Shown piece after piece: positions 26,483 to 38,048 of a stretch of 64,000 nucleotides of DNA. The stretch is from Tetragonia tetragonoides (taxonomy: Eukaryota; Streptophyta; Magnoliopsida; Caryophyllales; Aizoaceae). Position numbers and translations under genes: made by a program. The first letter of the stretch is position 1. The number at the start of each line of letters is the position of its first letter. Location: contig CM076154.1 in the NCBI GenBank assembly GCA_038025085.1, forward strand, positions 37,242,501 through 37,306,500, read 5' to 3'. Below the pieces are notes generated by a model that saw nothing but the letters and a program-made list of their open reading frames with translations, was not told the origin of the DNA and did not search any database.

Positions 26483-27236
26483 TGTTGAATAATGGGTACG
26501 TTATATTGTCTGTTTCAAAGGTAAAAGGAATTATTGAACACCTTTATTTGTTGTAATGTATGTAGAACCATGTAGCGTGTGTGTCAGTGTCCAAATTAAC
26601 AATAATAATTCTGAAAGTATGTGGAGTATGTGATGAAGTAATATAATGGTGACTTAAGTTACCGACCATTTAAGAATTTAATACACTCATTTGTAGACTA
26701 TTAGCTAGAGGATAAAGAAAAAGAATAGAAGAAGAACCATTCGTGCATGAACTTGAGAATCGAAGCGCACTCATTCTCTCTCATCAGTCATCATGTCATC
26801 ATTCGTCTTCCCTCTTTCCATTTTCTCAACAAATTAAATGACACATATATATATATAGAATCAAGATGTCTTTGCAAATTGCAACATGTATGTGGCAACC
26901 ATGTAATGCACAAAGGTAGCTAGATATAATAGTTGACTATATAATGCCTTGGCTTGCTCATTATGACTTTTCCTATAGAGTAATACTTAAATTTTATAAT
27001 AAAATCTCACTTTTTCGTGATTGTAGGGTAAATGACATAGTTTTGAATTGGCCAAGGGTAAACGACATAGTTTTGAAAATTGGATTTTTCTCTTTTCCAA
27101 CAAGTTTAATCATGAAGTTTACATGAGTCGGCTTAGCAATATCATGCATGCTCGGATCACGTATTGTCTTCTTCTCACTTGTCAGTCATATGATCAGATC
27201 GACTAAAGGTCCCTTGTAGTCAAATATTCGCTACTT
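25425..27236. other. AT-rich flank; dispersed repeat and (AT)n
   Basis: 25723-25872 holds the inverted counterpart of the repeat at 5308-5475 (GTCACGACTCATAATAAGTG, GATCTCACACAAGACTTAC). 26437-26479 is an (AT)n microsatellite. AATGACATAG/AACGACATAGTTTTGAA repeats at 27030-27078. No coding exon found. Confidence 0.55.
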
Positions 27237-27420
27237 CAACAGGATGAAATAATATAACAGTTTCCTCGCTCTATCTAATCCTTTTTCTAATTGTTATTAT
27301 CATCTTTGACTCTCTAAACGGTTGGCCATTTAATTTCTAGTAGAACCTACTATTTATCTACTGAATGTGATTGCAAACAAAGCTTGATATGTATAATTAA
27401 TTAGATCTTGGCAACAATCC
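27237..27420. repeat. Left direct repeat flanking the satellite array
   Basis: Contains AACAGGATGAAATAATATAA, TAATCCTTTTTCTAATTG and AATTAATTAGATCTTGGCAA, in the same order as 29605-29821. The array at 27421-29400 lies between the two copies. Confidence 0.85.
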
Positions 27421-29400
27421 GATATCCGGATCATGGAGACTTCTTGATAAATTGCTGAGTAATTGGACATCCGAATCCCAAAACTTCGATATCACTTATG
27501 TCTTTGGTATTTTAGCTCTTACACCAATATCCTGTAAAATGCCCTTCCAAACCAATCAGATATCGGATAAGCGACCCTGAGGGCCTCCGGTGTCCCTTAG
27601 GGATGTTCCGTGCGATATGTTGTGAAAATATCCATCTTCATTCTGAGGCCTCCAGGAAGCCTAAAAAACGTGGATTATAGCCTTCGTTTTCGGCTTCCGG
27701 ACCCCGGGTGTCATTTTTGCCCAATCTTCTCCAGGAGGTCTATCATGACCTTAGAGTACCCTCGGTGCCCCCGGGAGGGACATCTGGATCCCTGAACTTC
27801 AATATCACCCATGCCTTTGGTGTTCTGCCTTTTACACCAGTGTCCTGTAAAACGCCCTTCCAGCCTATCAAGGACCTGATAAGCAACCCCGAGGGCCTCT
27901 CATGTCCCCTAGCGGTGTTCCGTGCAATGTAGTGTGAAAATATCCATCTTTTCGAAAGCCCAAAAACGTGGATTTAGCCTTCGTTTTCGGTTTCCTGAGG
28001 CCTGGGTGTCATTTTTGCCCACACTTTTCCGGAGGGGCTATCAGGACCCTAGAGTACCCTCGTTGTCCCGGGATGGACATCCGGAGCCCCGAACATCGAT
28101 GTCACCCATGCCTTTGGAGTTTTAGTTCTTACACCAATGTCCCGTAAATCGTCATTCCAAGCTTATCAGAGACCGGATAAGCGACCCCAATGGCCTCCCA
28201 TGTCCACTATGGGTGTTATGTGCGATGTGGTGCGAAAATATCCAACTTCGTCCCAGGGCCTCCCTGAAGCTCAAAAAACGTAGATTATAGCCTTCGTTTT
28301 CGGCTTCCCGGGCCCAAGGTGTCATTTTTGCCCAAACTTCTCCAAGGGGTCTATCATGACCCTAGGGGACCCTCAGTGCCCCGTGAGGGACATCCGGATC
28401 CCGGAACTTTGATATCCCCCATGCCTTTGGTGTTCCGGCTCTTACACCAATGACCCAAAAAACGCCCTTCCAAACCTATCAGAGTCCGGATAAGCGACTC
28501 CCAGGGCCTACCATGTCCCTTTGAGGTATTCTGTGCGATGTGGTGCGAAAATATCAACCTTCATTCCGCGGCCTCCCAGAAGCCGAAAAAACGTGGATTA
28601 TAACCTTCGTTTTCGACTTCCCAAGGTCCGGGTGTCATTCTTTCCCAAACATCTCCGGGGGGTCTATCATGACCCTAGAGTACCCTCGGTGCCTCGGGAG
28701 GGGCATCCGGATCCCAGAACTTCTATATCACCCATACCTTTGGTGTTATGGCTCTTACACCAATGTCCCGTAAAACGCCCTTCCAGGCCTAACAGGGACC
28801 TGATAAGCCACTTAGAGGGCCTCCCAAGTCATATGGGGGTGTTCTGTGCGATGTGGTGCGAAAATATCCACCTTATTTCTGGGGCCTCCCGAAAGCCAAA
28901 AAAACGTGGATTATAGCATTCGTTTTCGGCTTCCCGGGCTCCGGGTGTCATTTTTGCCCAAACTTCTCGGGGGGGTTTATCATGACCCTAGAGGACCCTC
29001 AGTGTCTTGGGAGGGATTTCTGGATCCCCGAACTTTGGTATTTCCCATGCCTTTGGTGTTCCGGCTTTTACACCAGTGTCCCGTAAAACGCCATTTCAAG
29101 CCTATCAGTAACCGAATAAGCGACCCTTGGGGACTCTCATGTCCCCTCGATATGTTTCGTGCGATGTGGTTTCAAAATATCCACATTCGTTTCAGGGCGT
29201 TCCGGAAGCCCAAAAACGTGGATAATATAGCCTTTGTTATTGGCTTCTCGGGCCCTGGGTGTCATTTTTGCTTAAACTTCTTTGGGAAGGTCTATTATAA
29301 TCCTAGAAGACCCTCGATGCCTCAATAGAAAAATCCGATCCTCAAACTTTGATATCCCTCATATCTTTGATGTTCCAGCTCTTACACACCATTGTCTCTA
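27421..29400 (+). repeat. Satellite array 1, ~310-bp monomer, about six copies
   Basis: Successive copies can be anchored on GCGATGTGGTGCGAAAATAT-like sequence at about 27612, 27924, 28230, 28534, 28845 and 29157 (spacings roughly 304-314). Other shared blocks are GCCTTCGTTTTCGGCTTCC, GGTGTCATTTTTGCCCA and TCTATCATGACCCTAGA. Copies differ by many substitutions and small indels. It is markedly more GC-rich than its surroundings. Long open frames here are a by-product of the GC-rich repeat and change frame from copy to copy, so they are not called as genes. Confidence 0.95.
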
Positions 29401-29604
29401 TCAACCTGTGAAGAAGCATTAAAGGTGAACTACTCGTAATTGCTTTCATACACCTTCTTTGGGGATATTAATTTTATTGATTTTTGCATATATATATTCT
29501 AAAATATATAAGGTATGCATATATAAGTGCAAAGCATACGTTTCCTTGATCGTTTTGATAAAATCGAATGTAATATTCACATACATAATTTTATTGCTCT
29601 ACTT

Positions 29605-29821
29605 TAACAGGATGAAATATAACAGTTCCGTCACTCTAGCGAGCTAATCCTTTTTCTAATTGTTATTATGATCTTTGACTGTAAACTCAAGGCCATTTCT
29701 AGTAGTAGTACTATTTATCTTACTGAATGTGTGTGCCAGTATCTTCCTCTTATTGAAAATACGGTCACAAGTGCGAAGTGCAGTTCATACATATATAATT
29801 AATTAGATCTTGGCAACAATT
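29605..29821. repeat. Right direct repeat flanking the satellite array
   Basis: Second copy of 27237-27420 with a ~30-bp extra segment. Shares AACAGGATGAAATATAACAG, GCTAATCCTTTTTCTAATTG and AATTAATTAGATCTTGGCAA. Confidence 0.85.
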
Positions 29822-30348
29822 TAGAGTTTGTATTTGTGATGATATGATATATAATGGGTGTTGTTTTACATTGAAAAAATTAAAGGCCGGCCTTTAACAA
29901 ATACATATAAGCTAGCTAGTGATCGATTTGAATTACTTCACCAATTGCCAATTGAATTTATTTGGAGTATGTGATTGGTTGATTAAGGCCGCTCAGTTAT
30001 ACAATTAAATCACATGCAAGTAACTACTGATGGATCAAGATGATCTTGGAAACGAGTAGTCATATTAATTATATTAATCGATCGGTTAGTTCTTAATCCT
30101 GTATTATATTGGTTAATTAATGAAATAATGGCCCTACGAAGACTAGGTTGTTAGAATTTGAGCAGAAGTTCAACTGAGCTCTCTGTATACTCATTACAAA
30201 ACTAGAAAACCACATACGGAGTACATTATTTTAGTTTGATATTTGTGTAGATAGAAGATCAAAACCTGGTCGATATCCATTTTTAAAGAAGACATAAATC
30301 ATTAGGCTTTCATTTGATCGAAAACAAGTACTCCAAATAAATCCGAGC
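29822..30348. other. 3' flank of the intact ankyrin gene, no gene seen
   Basis: AT-rich sequence. Probably contains the 3' UTR of the minus-strand ankyrin gene near 30240-30348. No other feature. Confidence 0.5.
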
Positions 30349-32989
30349 CTAAAACAACTGACGTCTAGGCCGGAAAAATTCACGAGATCCAAATATGGAA
30401 CAGGACAGATCAACCAAAAGTGGGAGCTGATGCCATATGTAGAACATACAAGTGACCCATGCCAAGATAACAATCACAATCCAGCCCATTTGATGCAGAA
30501 ATTTGGTGAAAACTGTAGCCGTAAAAGCCAACAGCATTGTTGTCATGGAGAAGAAAACTAACAGGAGCCCCGCCATTAATTTGAGAGGCAGTAATTTGAG
30601 GAAGTCCTCTTCTTCAAACCTTGAACTCAAGATGGTTAGGAATGTCAAGATTGAGGCTGCCGAGGCCAACAATGAGAATGCTTCTAGCATTAACAATGAT
30701 GATGACAACATGTTGTGGTTATAATGATTTGTCTTTGGCATTTGAACTGTAGCTTGGAGAACTATGGCTGGGACGAGAATTGCCACTAACATACAAGAAA
30801 TAGCAGTGCTCTTCATCCATTTCTCCCCCTCTTTCCTTAGCTCTTTGTGCTCCTTAGTGAATACAGCTCGCGGGGTCTCTCCATAATCATTTTTCAAGTC
30901 GACAATTTCAGGTCGTACGACCTCTTCCACAACCTGCCACCATCAAATTTCATCAATTTTGATTTGTATTCTAAAACATCATCTAGGATGTAAGTTACAG
31001 AATATGTACAAAAATAATGTCAGTATTTGATTCTGTGAAATCTCTTACTGCAAAATGATGTTAAGTTATTAGGCTCATATATAATTGTGTCACCTGAAAC
31101 CATAAGAGCTCTCGCTGCATTTGAAGAGCAGCCCCTGATACTGCATCAAGTCTTTCTGCAGGGGGTAAGGTGGCAGCTAGGTGAAGTATGTTATTTCCAT
31201 TAGCAGGATTCTTCTGAGCCGTTAGCAAATGACTAATGCTATCAATCTCATAGATATGCCCGAAGATCTTCTCCTGACGAAAATGAATGGCAGCATGAAA
31301 GATGGTCCTGCATTCGTCATCTATTTCCCATATCAGATCAGGGTAACGGTGGATGATGATGGCCACAAACTCATGGTTTCCATTCTCTATTGCGACAAAC
31401 AGTAGCCGGGGCTGAGGACTTGATAAAATGTCAGAAATAACACTTTCAGGCTGTTGTATGACCTTGTTCCAAAGGCTCTCAACCAGTTGAAGCTTTGCAG
31501 GATCATCCCCTTGCGCTCCCCATATGTCCATAACTAAAATGATTAGATACACAAATAAGTTAATACACTAGTAATAATGTACTAGGAGTACTAGATTTCT
31601 ATATATATAGACTTTACAATGATCAGCAATTGAACATAATATTAGAAGTGCTAGATTTCTTTTTGCCTGTTTTCTACTAATTTCAAAAATCAAATTGTAT
31701 TCGTGGGTCTTTCGGAAAACAGCCTCCCTGCTAGGCGACTAGTTAGGGGTAAGGCTGCATACATCTGGACCTCCCCAGACCCCGCCCTCGGCAGGACATT
31801 TACTGGGTTGCTGTTGTATAAAGAAAGACTGACCATGGCTTCAGAATGGAAGGAGTAGCAAAGAACATATATGGATCACTGATGGAACTTACAGATATTG
31901 TAACATTGCTTCCGAGACTGTCTTCTGGGCTTTCGGGCCAAAGTATAAAGTGGTGTCTCCCCATCTCCATTTCGAACAATGGCTAATGATTCATCCTTCT
32001 CTAAGATCTGTAAGGCTACATCTGCATCTCATCAACATATTCATAACAGTTAAAGGACTGCTCTTCAAATTTCGTCCCAAACAAACTGTACTCCAACTAA
32101 GATAAACTAGAAACAGGATAAGAAATACTTTTCCAAAGATTGAGTGATCCTACAAAGAATTTATATGTAGGCCTACCATATAAATCGGTGTTGATTGTGC
32201 ATATAAGAAGATCAATGCGTTCCTCCTGTGTCAGATAGTGAAAACACGGTAGAAGATGAAGCACCATGTCTTTGTGTCCTAGTAAGGCAGCCATAATGAT
32301 CGGTCTCAAATCGCTACTTCCTGGGATATAAGGCAGCTTCGCGTTACATCTTTCCATCTCCCTTACAATCTCCACAGAACCAGATGCAGCAGCCAAACAA
32401 AAAGCAGTATTTCCTGCATCGTTACGCAACTCCAATTGCTGTGCAGTAAACTTTGCTTGTGCTAATGCTTGTTTCACAAAATAAGTGTGGCCTCCAGCAG
32501 CTGCAATATGAAGAGCAGTATCTCCATATTTTGAAATTTTCTCCAGGAAGCAATTTGGATGTTCTTTATGGATTTGTGTTGCTGTTTTCCAGTCCCCATG
32601 TAGGGATGCTCTATATAAACGTATGCCATATTTCAGGTACTCTTGTCTTCTTTCATCTTTGAGGTTAATGTCAATCCAAGGAAATGCATTTCTTTAGTAA
32701 CATTAACAATGATTCAAAACTAACTACTCCAGTTGTATACTCAAAACTAAACTATGGTACTAACTACTAAAGAAAACTCGATGCATAAATTCCAGTCCTC
32801 TTTTTATTTTGTCACAGATTTACAACAAGAAACTCACTTACCAGACATCAAATTCATAGTAGGGAACGGGGGTAGCTGATAATCCTGGTCAGACTCAACA
32901 TCAAATTTCCACAGATTCGCGAAGCTCAACTCCGTACAAGGCAATTGATTAATCTGCCCAACATGATGAACATCACTCTGCGTAGCCAT
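30349..32989 (-). CDS. Ankyrin-repeat protein with C-terminal PGG-type membrane domain (intact copy)
   Basis: Five exons: 32989-32842, 32656-32177, 32021-31893, 31533-31094, 30933-30349, all GT-AG. Together they give 1782 nt, a 593-aa protein with no internal stop. It starts MATQSDVHHVG. Ankyrin repeats fill roughly residues 65-390 (YGDTALHIAAAGGHTYFVKQ, AGNTAFCLAAASG, NNILHLAATLPP). The PGG-type domain begins at about residue 434 (KEGEKWMKSTAISCM) and contains four hydrophobic helices to about 575. The Pro-Gly-Gly signature itself is replaced by VQMPKT. The family (ACD6/ITN1-like) is membrane-bound and linked to salicylate-dependent defence and salt signalling; this copy's role is inferred from family only. 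It is close in sequence to the pseudogene at 14611-17965 in exons, introns and ~440 bp upstream, pointing to a recent duplication. The acceptor of exon 3 could be 6 nt further upstream without changing frame. Confidence 0.93.
31700..31815 (+). mobile_element. SINE-type fragment in intron 3 of the ankyrin gene
   Basis: GGGTCTTTCGGAAAACAGCC, GGGGTAAGGCTGCATACATC and CCTCCCCAGACCC are the conserved body of a widespread plant SINE. No tRNA-like head is left. The equivalent intron of the 14.6-kb copy lacks a clear counterpart. Confidence 0.7.
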
Positions 32990-33433
32990 TGATGTTTTCT
33001 GGTTTTGGCATTTGGGAACCAACAGGTTCTAATCACCGTAAGATGACTACTACATAAATAAGTTGGAAGTTGGAACCTTCCTCTCCTGCCATAATTTGAA
33101 TAATTTTTATTAATAAAAATAAAAATAAAAATAAAACCCTTGCAGGACATTAAAATTGTAATATTTGCTTTCGTTTTCCAGGAAAATAAAATAATTGTAA
33201 GTAGATCATATGAAACACGCAGTGCTGCAAAAGTGTCCAAGAAAGCAGTTAAGTGTTCCTGGAGAAGCTCACCTAATCTGTGATTGGTGATGAATGATGA
33301 TGGTGATATATATATAATTTAATATTGATAATTAGGAAAATTTGCCAGAAACTCTCCTTTAGAATAAACTATTTTTTTTTACCAAAAATCCCACTTTAAA
33401 GTTTTTTTTTTCTGTACATAAACCCTCAATCAC

Positions 33434-33634
33434 CTAAGTTGCACGATACAGACACGGAGAAACGCCATTTAAAGAGAAAATAAAGCCTAAAAGGTGTCGT
33501 GTCCTGGTGTCGGTGTTGTGTCGTGTCCAAGTGTCGAGACACACGACACGACACCTATCCAAGGTGTCCGTGTTCCATAGCATGGTCACACCCTCATTTA
33601 GATATGCAAGGCTGTTTCCGGTCAATTTTTGCCT
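33434..33634. repeat. GTGTC-rich degenerate inverted/tandem repeat
   Basis: GGTGTCGTGTCCTGGTGTCG and GTGTCGTGTCCAAGTGTC face GACACACGACACGACACC within 60 bp, so the stretch can fold on itself. It starts exactly where homology between the two ankyrin promoters ends. Possibly a MITE remnant. Confidence 0.55.
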
Positions 33635-34019
33635 TCAATACTCAAAACATCCCCACTTTTTTTTTTTTGCTAGTCCAAGTGGTTGTGTGATTCTATTATG
33701 GTAACAAAAAATAAACATACAATCTAATGGCCACACATAGAGGGAGAAGTCCTCTGAGCTCAAAGTACCCACAAAATGAGAGGAACTGGCCCATACAGCA
33801 AAAGAGTGAGCTAAGCTGTTTAATAATCGAGGAATAAAGTTACAAACAACAGGAGCAGAATTAAGTAAATTACAAATATCATTGTGAATTCCTCTAGCCT
33901 TCCATGGGTGGGGTTTGCCTCTCTTCATGTCATCAAGCACCATCTTTGCATCACTAAAGATGCTGGCACTCCTGCCTCCTACTTCACGAAGATCCTTTAG
34001 TGCTAACAAAATGGCATTA

Positions 34020-34301
34020 ATCAATAAGGGTGGTGATCTAGTGGTTCCAATCTTACTTCCAAGTGGTTTGGTAAGGCAAGGTCATGAGTTCGAATCCTGA
34101 TTCTCCCCATGTCTTGTGTCTGCTGGCTTCTAGGAACTATACTAGCCCCTTGTTGGTGCTATGTTGACGGGGCCAGTGCTTGCGCTGGTTGTTCAGCTAG
34201 TCTGATATGTTCCCTATTAAACACGAGAGTCCGAATATGACGTAGCGGGAGGTGCCTCGATCGTCATTCACTTGCACCCTCTTTTTGACTAGCAAAAAAC
34301 A
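34020..34301 (+). mobile_element. tRNA-derived SINE inside the RNase H remnant
   Basis: Left end has A box TGATCTAGTGGTTCC and B box GAGTTCGAATCC. The tail is CTTTTTGACTAGCAAAAAAC. AAAATGGCATTA flanks both sides (34008-34019 and 34302-34313). Removing the element and one flank restores the RNase H reading frame across the junction. Confidence 0.93.
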
Positions 34302-34367
34302 AAAATGGCATTAGCCTCAGCAATATAAGGGTCCGTGCTCGAGATTTTTTCAGCTTTTGCCTTAAAT

Positions 34368-34423
34368 GGCGCATGACCTGTACATGCCACAAAAGGGCGC
34401 ATGACCTGTACATGCCACAAAAT
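34368..34423. repeat. 28-bp tandem duplication
   Basis: GGCGCATGACCTGTACATGC plus 8 bases is present twice in a row inside the LINE remnant. As 28 is not a multiple of three, it shifts the frame. Confidence 0.9.
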
Positions 34424-34561
34424 TAAGCCCCGTTCTCCCAGACTTGAGACTACCCTCTAGCCCACTGTATATACGGTTATACTGCTCATGCAATCTAAAA
34501 TGAATTTGGTAAAGATGGGGGAGCTCTGCCTGCTCTGGAAGAGCTAGAACTTGCATTGAGC

Positions 34562-35176
34562 CCACAGATGAAATGAGATGCCAATTGGCTTTGAATTAAC
34601 CAAATTGCATCGGACTAAAAGCGGCCCAAATCAAAATGTAGAGGTGTCTGGGCCTGACTTTGGCCCATCATACTAGTAGAGTACTATTTATCAGCAGGAC
34701 TTAATCCTTTTGGATTTATGAGCACATATGGAATATGAAATCACAATATTTCACTGGTGTCATTTGCTTATTTCCCGGGTGCACCTCTTGGTCACTTTTT
34801 ATTGAAATAATGATCACGGTTAATAATACACTACTCATTTATTTTTAAATCGTGTTTTACTGTGAGTTGGTCTCTCGCAATGACATAAAACTTGCTTATT
34901 GTAGTCTACAAGAACTTGGAGAGCCGCAAATATCTTTTTGCCCAAATTATAATTATGTCGTTAAAATCGCTTCTGATACCGTTAGTATTATAGTAATGTT
35001 TTTAAACTCTGGAAAATAATACTTTTGATCAAGCTAAGTTAAAAGTAAGAGCCATGGAATACAAATGATTCTATCTATTTTTAAACAAAAAATGATACTT
35101 TCAAACTAAAAATAATAATTTTGATTGTGTACTATTTTTTTCTGTGTTGGGCTTTTCTCTTTACTTAGAGACCTCT
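34562..35176. other. Intergenic; faint copy of a dispersed repeat
   Basis: 34795-34905 (TTACTGTGAGTTGGTCTCTC) loosely resembles the repeat of 5308-5475 and 25723-25872. Otherwise AT-rich and featureless. Confidence 0.4.
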
Positions 35177-35641
35177 TGATGTGGACTCTAACTAGACTAT
35201 AACGCACGCAGAAGCATAACTGTAAAGAACACAAGATATACGTGGAAAATCCCTCCTTGAACTTGAGCGATAAAAAACCACGGGCTAAACTTTACTATAC
35301 TTTGGCACTTGACATACTTGACTTAGTAATGGGAACATCCCAGAGCACCTAAGCTTAACTCGATGGAGTCGGGGACAAACCCCCTCGATCACTCATACAT
35401 TTTTACCTTCTTCTATGACCTCTTTATATAGGCCACACCTAGACTACAACTAGGTTACTAGCTTTAACCTAACTTGACTCCTAATACAATTAGGAAACTA
35501 CTACTAAATAATATCTATCTAATATTATATGCTTGACTTGCTCAACAATACTTTACATAAACTAGTCTTATATTCTATCTTATATTCTAACTAAAATACT
35601 TTTCTTAACCAATATTAAGCGTGGAGATCTTAGGTCCAACA
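35177..35641 (-). mobile_element. Candidate solo LTR
   Basis: On the minus strand it begins TGTTGGACC and ends CCACATCA, has a TATA-like CTATATAAAGAGG, and ends near AGAACACAAGATATACGTGG-like sequence, common in Copia LTRs. There is no second LTR or internal domain. The flanking 5 bp (CCTCT and TTCTG) do not match, so the call is tentative. Confidence 0.45.
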
Positions 35642-35898
35642 TTCTGAAATGACAGTAACAACTCATTTGTTAGATATACATGCACAAGGACACAAACTAC
35701 GTCCTCAACTCTAAACCGGCCTCATCTCTAATGTTTTTAAGAGTCTAAGATATTCTCCACAATTCAATAATAATCGATGGTCCAAATTGAACAACCAATT
35801 GACAAAGTTGATTGGAACATGACAACACGAATATTAGCACCTGGCATGTTATTCCTTCAGTTCTCTAATTATCCATTTCCAATCCTAATCCCATTCTA

Positions 35899-36112
35899 AG
35901 GGCCTGTTTTTCTCAACTTTTTCTTGAAATATTTAGTAAAATTCAGTTCAATTCAGTTCATTTCAGAAAAATTCAGTAGAGTCCGGTAAACCAAAGAACA
36001 AATTTACTCTTTGTAATTGTAGATTCAGTAAAAAATAAGTTCAGTTCAGAAAAATTCAGTTCACTATTGTACAGATAAGTTCAGTAAAAAAAAAGTGAAG
36101 AAAACAGACCCT
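35899..36112. mobile_element. MITE built of TTCAGTTCA repeats
   Basis: Ends AGGGCCTGTTTTTCTC and GAAAACAGACCCT are imperfect inverted repeats. The interior has many TTCAGTTCA/ATTCAGTA units. Clear target duplication not seen. Confidence 0.7.
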
Positions 36113-36504
36113 AGGATAACCGTGCCAATTATGTCCTCAAAAGGAGACAGAAAAATATCTAGATTGCTGGCCTTCTTTGACCACTCCAGAGCCAGAGAAT
36201 AAGTAGTAGTAGAAACTAATAAATAGACTATAACTTATAATTATGAATTATCACCTTCGCTTTTGAAATTCAAACGTAACTCTTACCACTTACACAAATT
36301 AAGGACAAGCTTATTTGGTCTATTAATTAATTTATTTAATTTAAAATTTTGGTCCAATTATTAAAATTTAAAACATGGTAATTAGATAACTTAGGTCGTG
36401 ATAAGATTTGTGCCTCCTGCAATATATACATGTGACTTCCCGCGCTGGTTTTTAAAGAGTGAAACAACTGTGTCAATTAAAAAAAAAAAAAAAAAAAAAA
36501 AAGA

Positions 36505-36605
36505 GAGAAACAACTGGCCAAATGATTTAAGGCTGTTTAATGCCTAATACAAGATTCAAGATTCGAACTCTCGATTTTGATTAAGGATGGATGACAATAT
36601 TGTAC
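36505..36605 (-). mobile_element. Diverged tRNA-derived SINE fragment
   Basis: Shares AAGATTCGAACTCTCGA and TTTGATTAAGGATGGATGA with the SINE at 22555-22748, in the same orientation. A long A run (36479-36503) precedes it. Confidence 0.65.
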
Positions 36606-38048
36606 GAGATAGGGAATACCGTCATGTAAGGATGGATTGGTGTTGAGAGAAGTGATTCATGGACTTAATTTCATCTCTGAGATAGGAGGGGTTCAATTCT
36701 CATCCATTTGAATGGAGCATTTTAATTCTTACATAAAATTTCAGCAAATGTGAATACGTGTTAACCATTTGATTGAGAGTAAGAAGAGTAATCTAAGAAT
36801 TAGTTGAATTGACATTAAAAAATAGCATAAGCTAATGGGATGATTGCTAAATGCTAATAAGCCAATACGTATGGAGATGCTCTTACTATCCTTAAAATAA
36901 AAATATGGGCATGCTAGTCCTAGAATTACATCATCTATCAAAAGTTATACACTTTACAAAAGACATGTGTGCCGACAATTTTTAAACCTCATTGGAGAGT
37001 TACTCATTAAGGTTGTCAAAGCTTTGGCTATTAGCTTGACTTCCAATATAAAGTAGTACAAAAATATGCCCCGAAAGAAGCTTTGTATTGTTTTCGTAAT
37101 CTCATTCGCTCCACTAACTTTTTGTACATATTATCTAAATGTCAATCTCTGCCCAACGAAGTGCTTTCACCACTATTATTAAATGAATATATCCTTCACC
37201 TTTGCCTCAATTCCTAGTATTAGTGGTGACAACTAGTTTTGGTACGCTGAGATTTGTTTGCTATTGTAAAATAAATCATTTTTTTTTTTTTAAAAAGGCA
37301 AGATAATCAGGATAATCTCTATTATAAAGATATCCTAAATTATTTTTCACTAACAAAATAGTGAAAAACGAATGAAACAATTACATCAAGAACAAGGCAA
37401 ACTAGAAAAAAAAGTAAAAAATGAGACAAAATAATGAAGCATCTTCCACTTCTCCATCTTCTGGTCCAAGAGCTCTTGATGAAAGCAAAGCTAACAGCCA
37501 ATTGAAGCAAGCAACACGAACCAACATGAATCAACAAGGAGGATCAATTTCTTACAAATCCTCTTTGCACCCACAACCATCATCTTACAAATCGATCCCT
37601 CATCAGCAAACCAGCAGCAAGAGGGAAAACACCCTACCTAGCCACGGTTGTCGGAGGGGGCAGGAGCAAATTCGCCAGAAAACCCCCAAATCAGAAAACT
37701 TTAAAAAGGAGATCGAGGTTCCAATCCGATCTACACCTCCAAAGTCTCAACAAGACTGAAGTGGGAAACAAAGTCCCAAACCAAATCACGAACTGTAGTG
37801 AGAGGATTTCTTCAAGATTCTCTCTCCTCCCTCAAAGAAAGAGAGAAAACAAACAGATCTGAAATAAGGTAGCAAAAAGCTAACCAAAGAGGGCTAGAAT
37901 AAGAACTTGAGGATGAAAATGGCTGAAAAATGAAGCTTGTAGGAGGCAAAAGCCTTGAGAGGCGGCTGGGCTGAAAATAAGAGAGCTAGGGTTTCTAGAG
38001 AGAGAAGCTCTCTAGAAACCAAAGAAGATGAGCGGATGAAGGTGATTT
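36606..38048 (-). other. Intergenic; 37270-38020 possibly a LINE 5' region
   Basis: On the minus strand, 38030-37270 begins with an AAACCCTAGCTCTCTTATTT-like leader, then TTTTCAGCCATTTTCATCC and a long G/T-rich stretch, like the 5' UTR of some plant LINEs. A 112-codon plus-strand frame (37421-37759) is low-complexity Ser/Gln/Pro/Lys and has no known relatives that I recognise. I do not call it. Confidence 0.35.

Larger units (their letters stand above)
33722..34561 (-). pseudogene. LINE RNase H domain remnant, split by a SINE
   Basis: Minus-strand fragments read GHAPFKAKAEKISSTDPYIA and EANAI on the right of the SINE, and LLALKDLREVGGRSASIFSD, then LLNSLAHSFAVWA on the left. Joined, they are the RVT_3 RNase H-like domain of plant LINEs (DPYIAEANA, SD, AHSFA). 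A 28-bp tandem duplication at 34368-34423 breaks the frame further. Non-functional. Confidence 0.88.

Noticed and set aside
27610..29328. Long overlapping open frames in satellite array 1
   Set aside because: They follow the repeat, change frame from copy to copy and exist on both strands of related arrays. GC-rich repeats without selected stops explain them.
37421..37759. 112-codon plus-strand frame rich in Ser, Gln and Pro
   Set aside because: Low complexity, no recognised relatives, and it lies antisense in what looks like a LINE leader.
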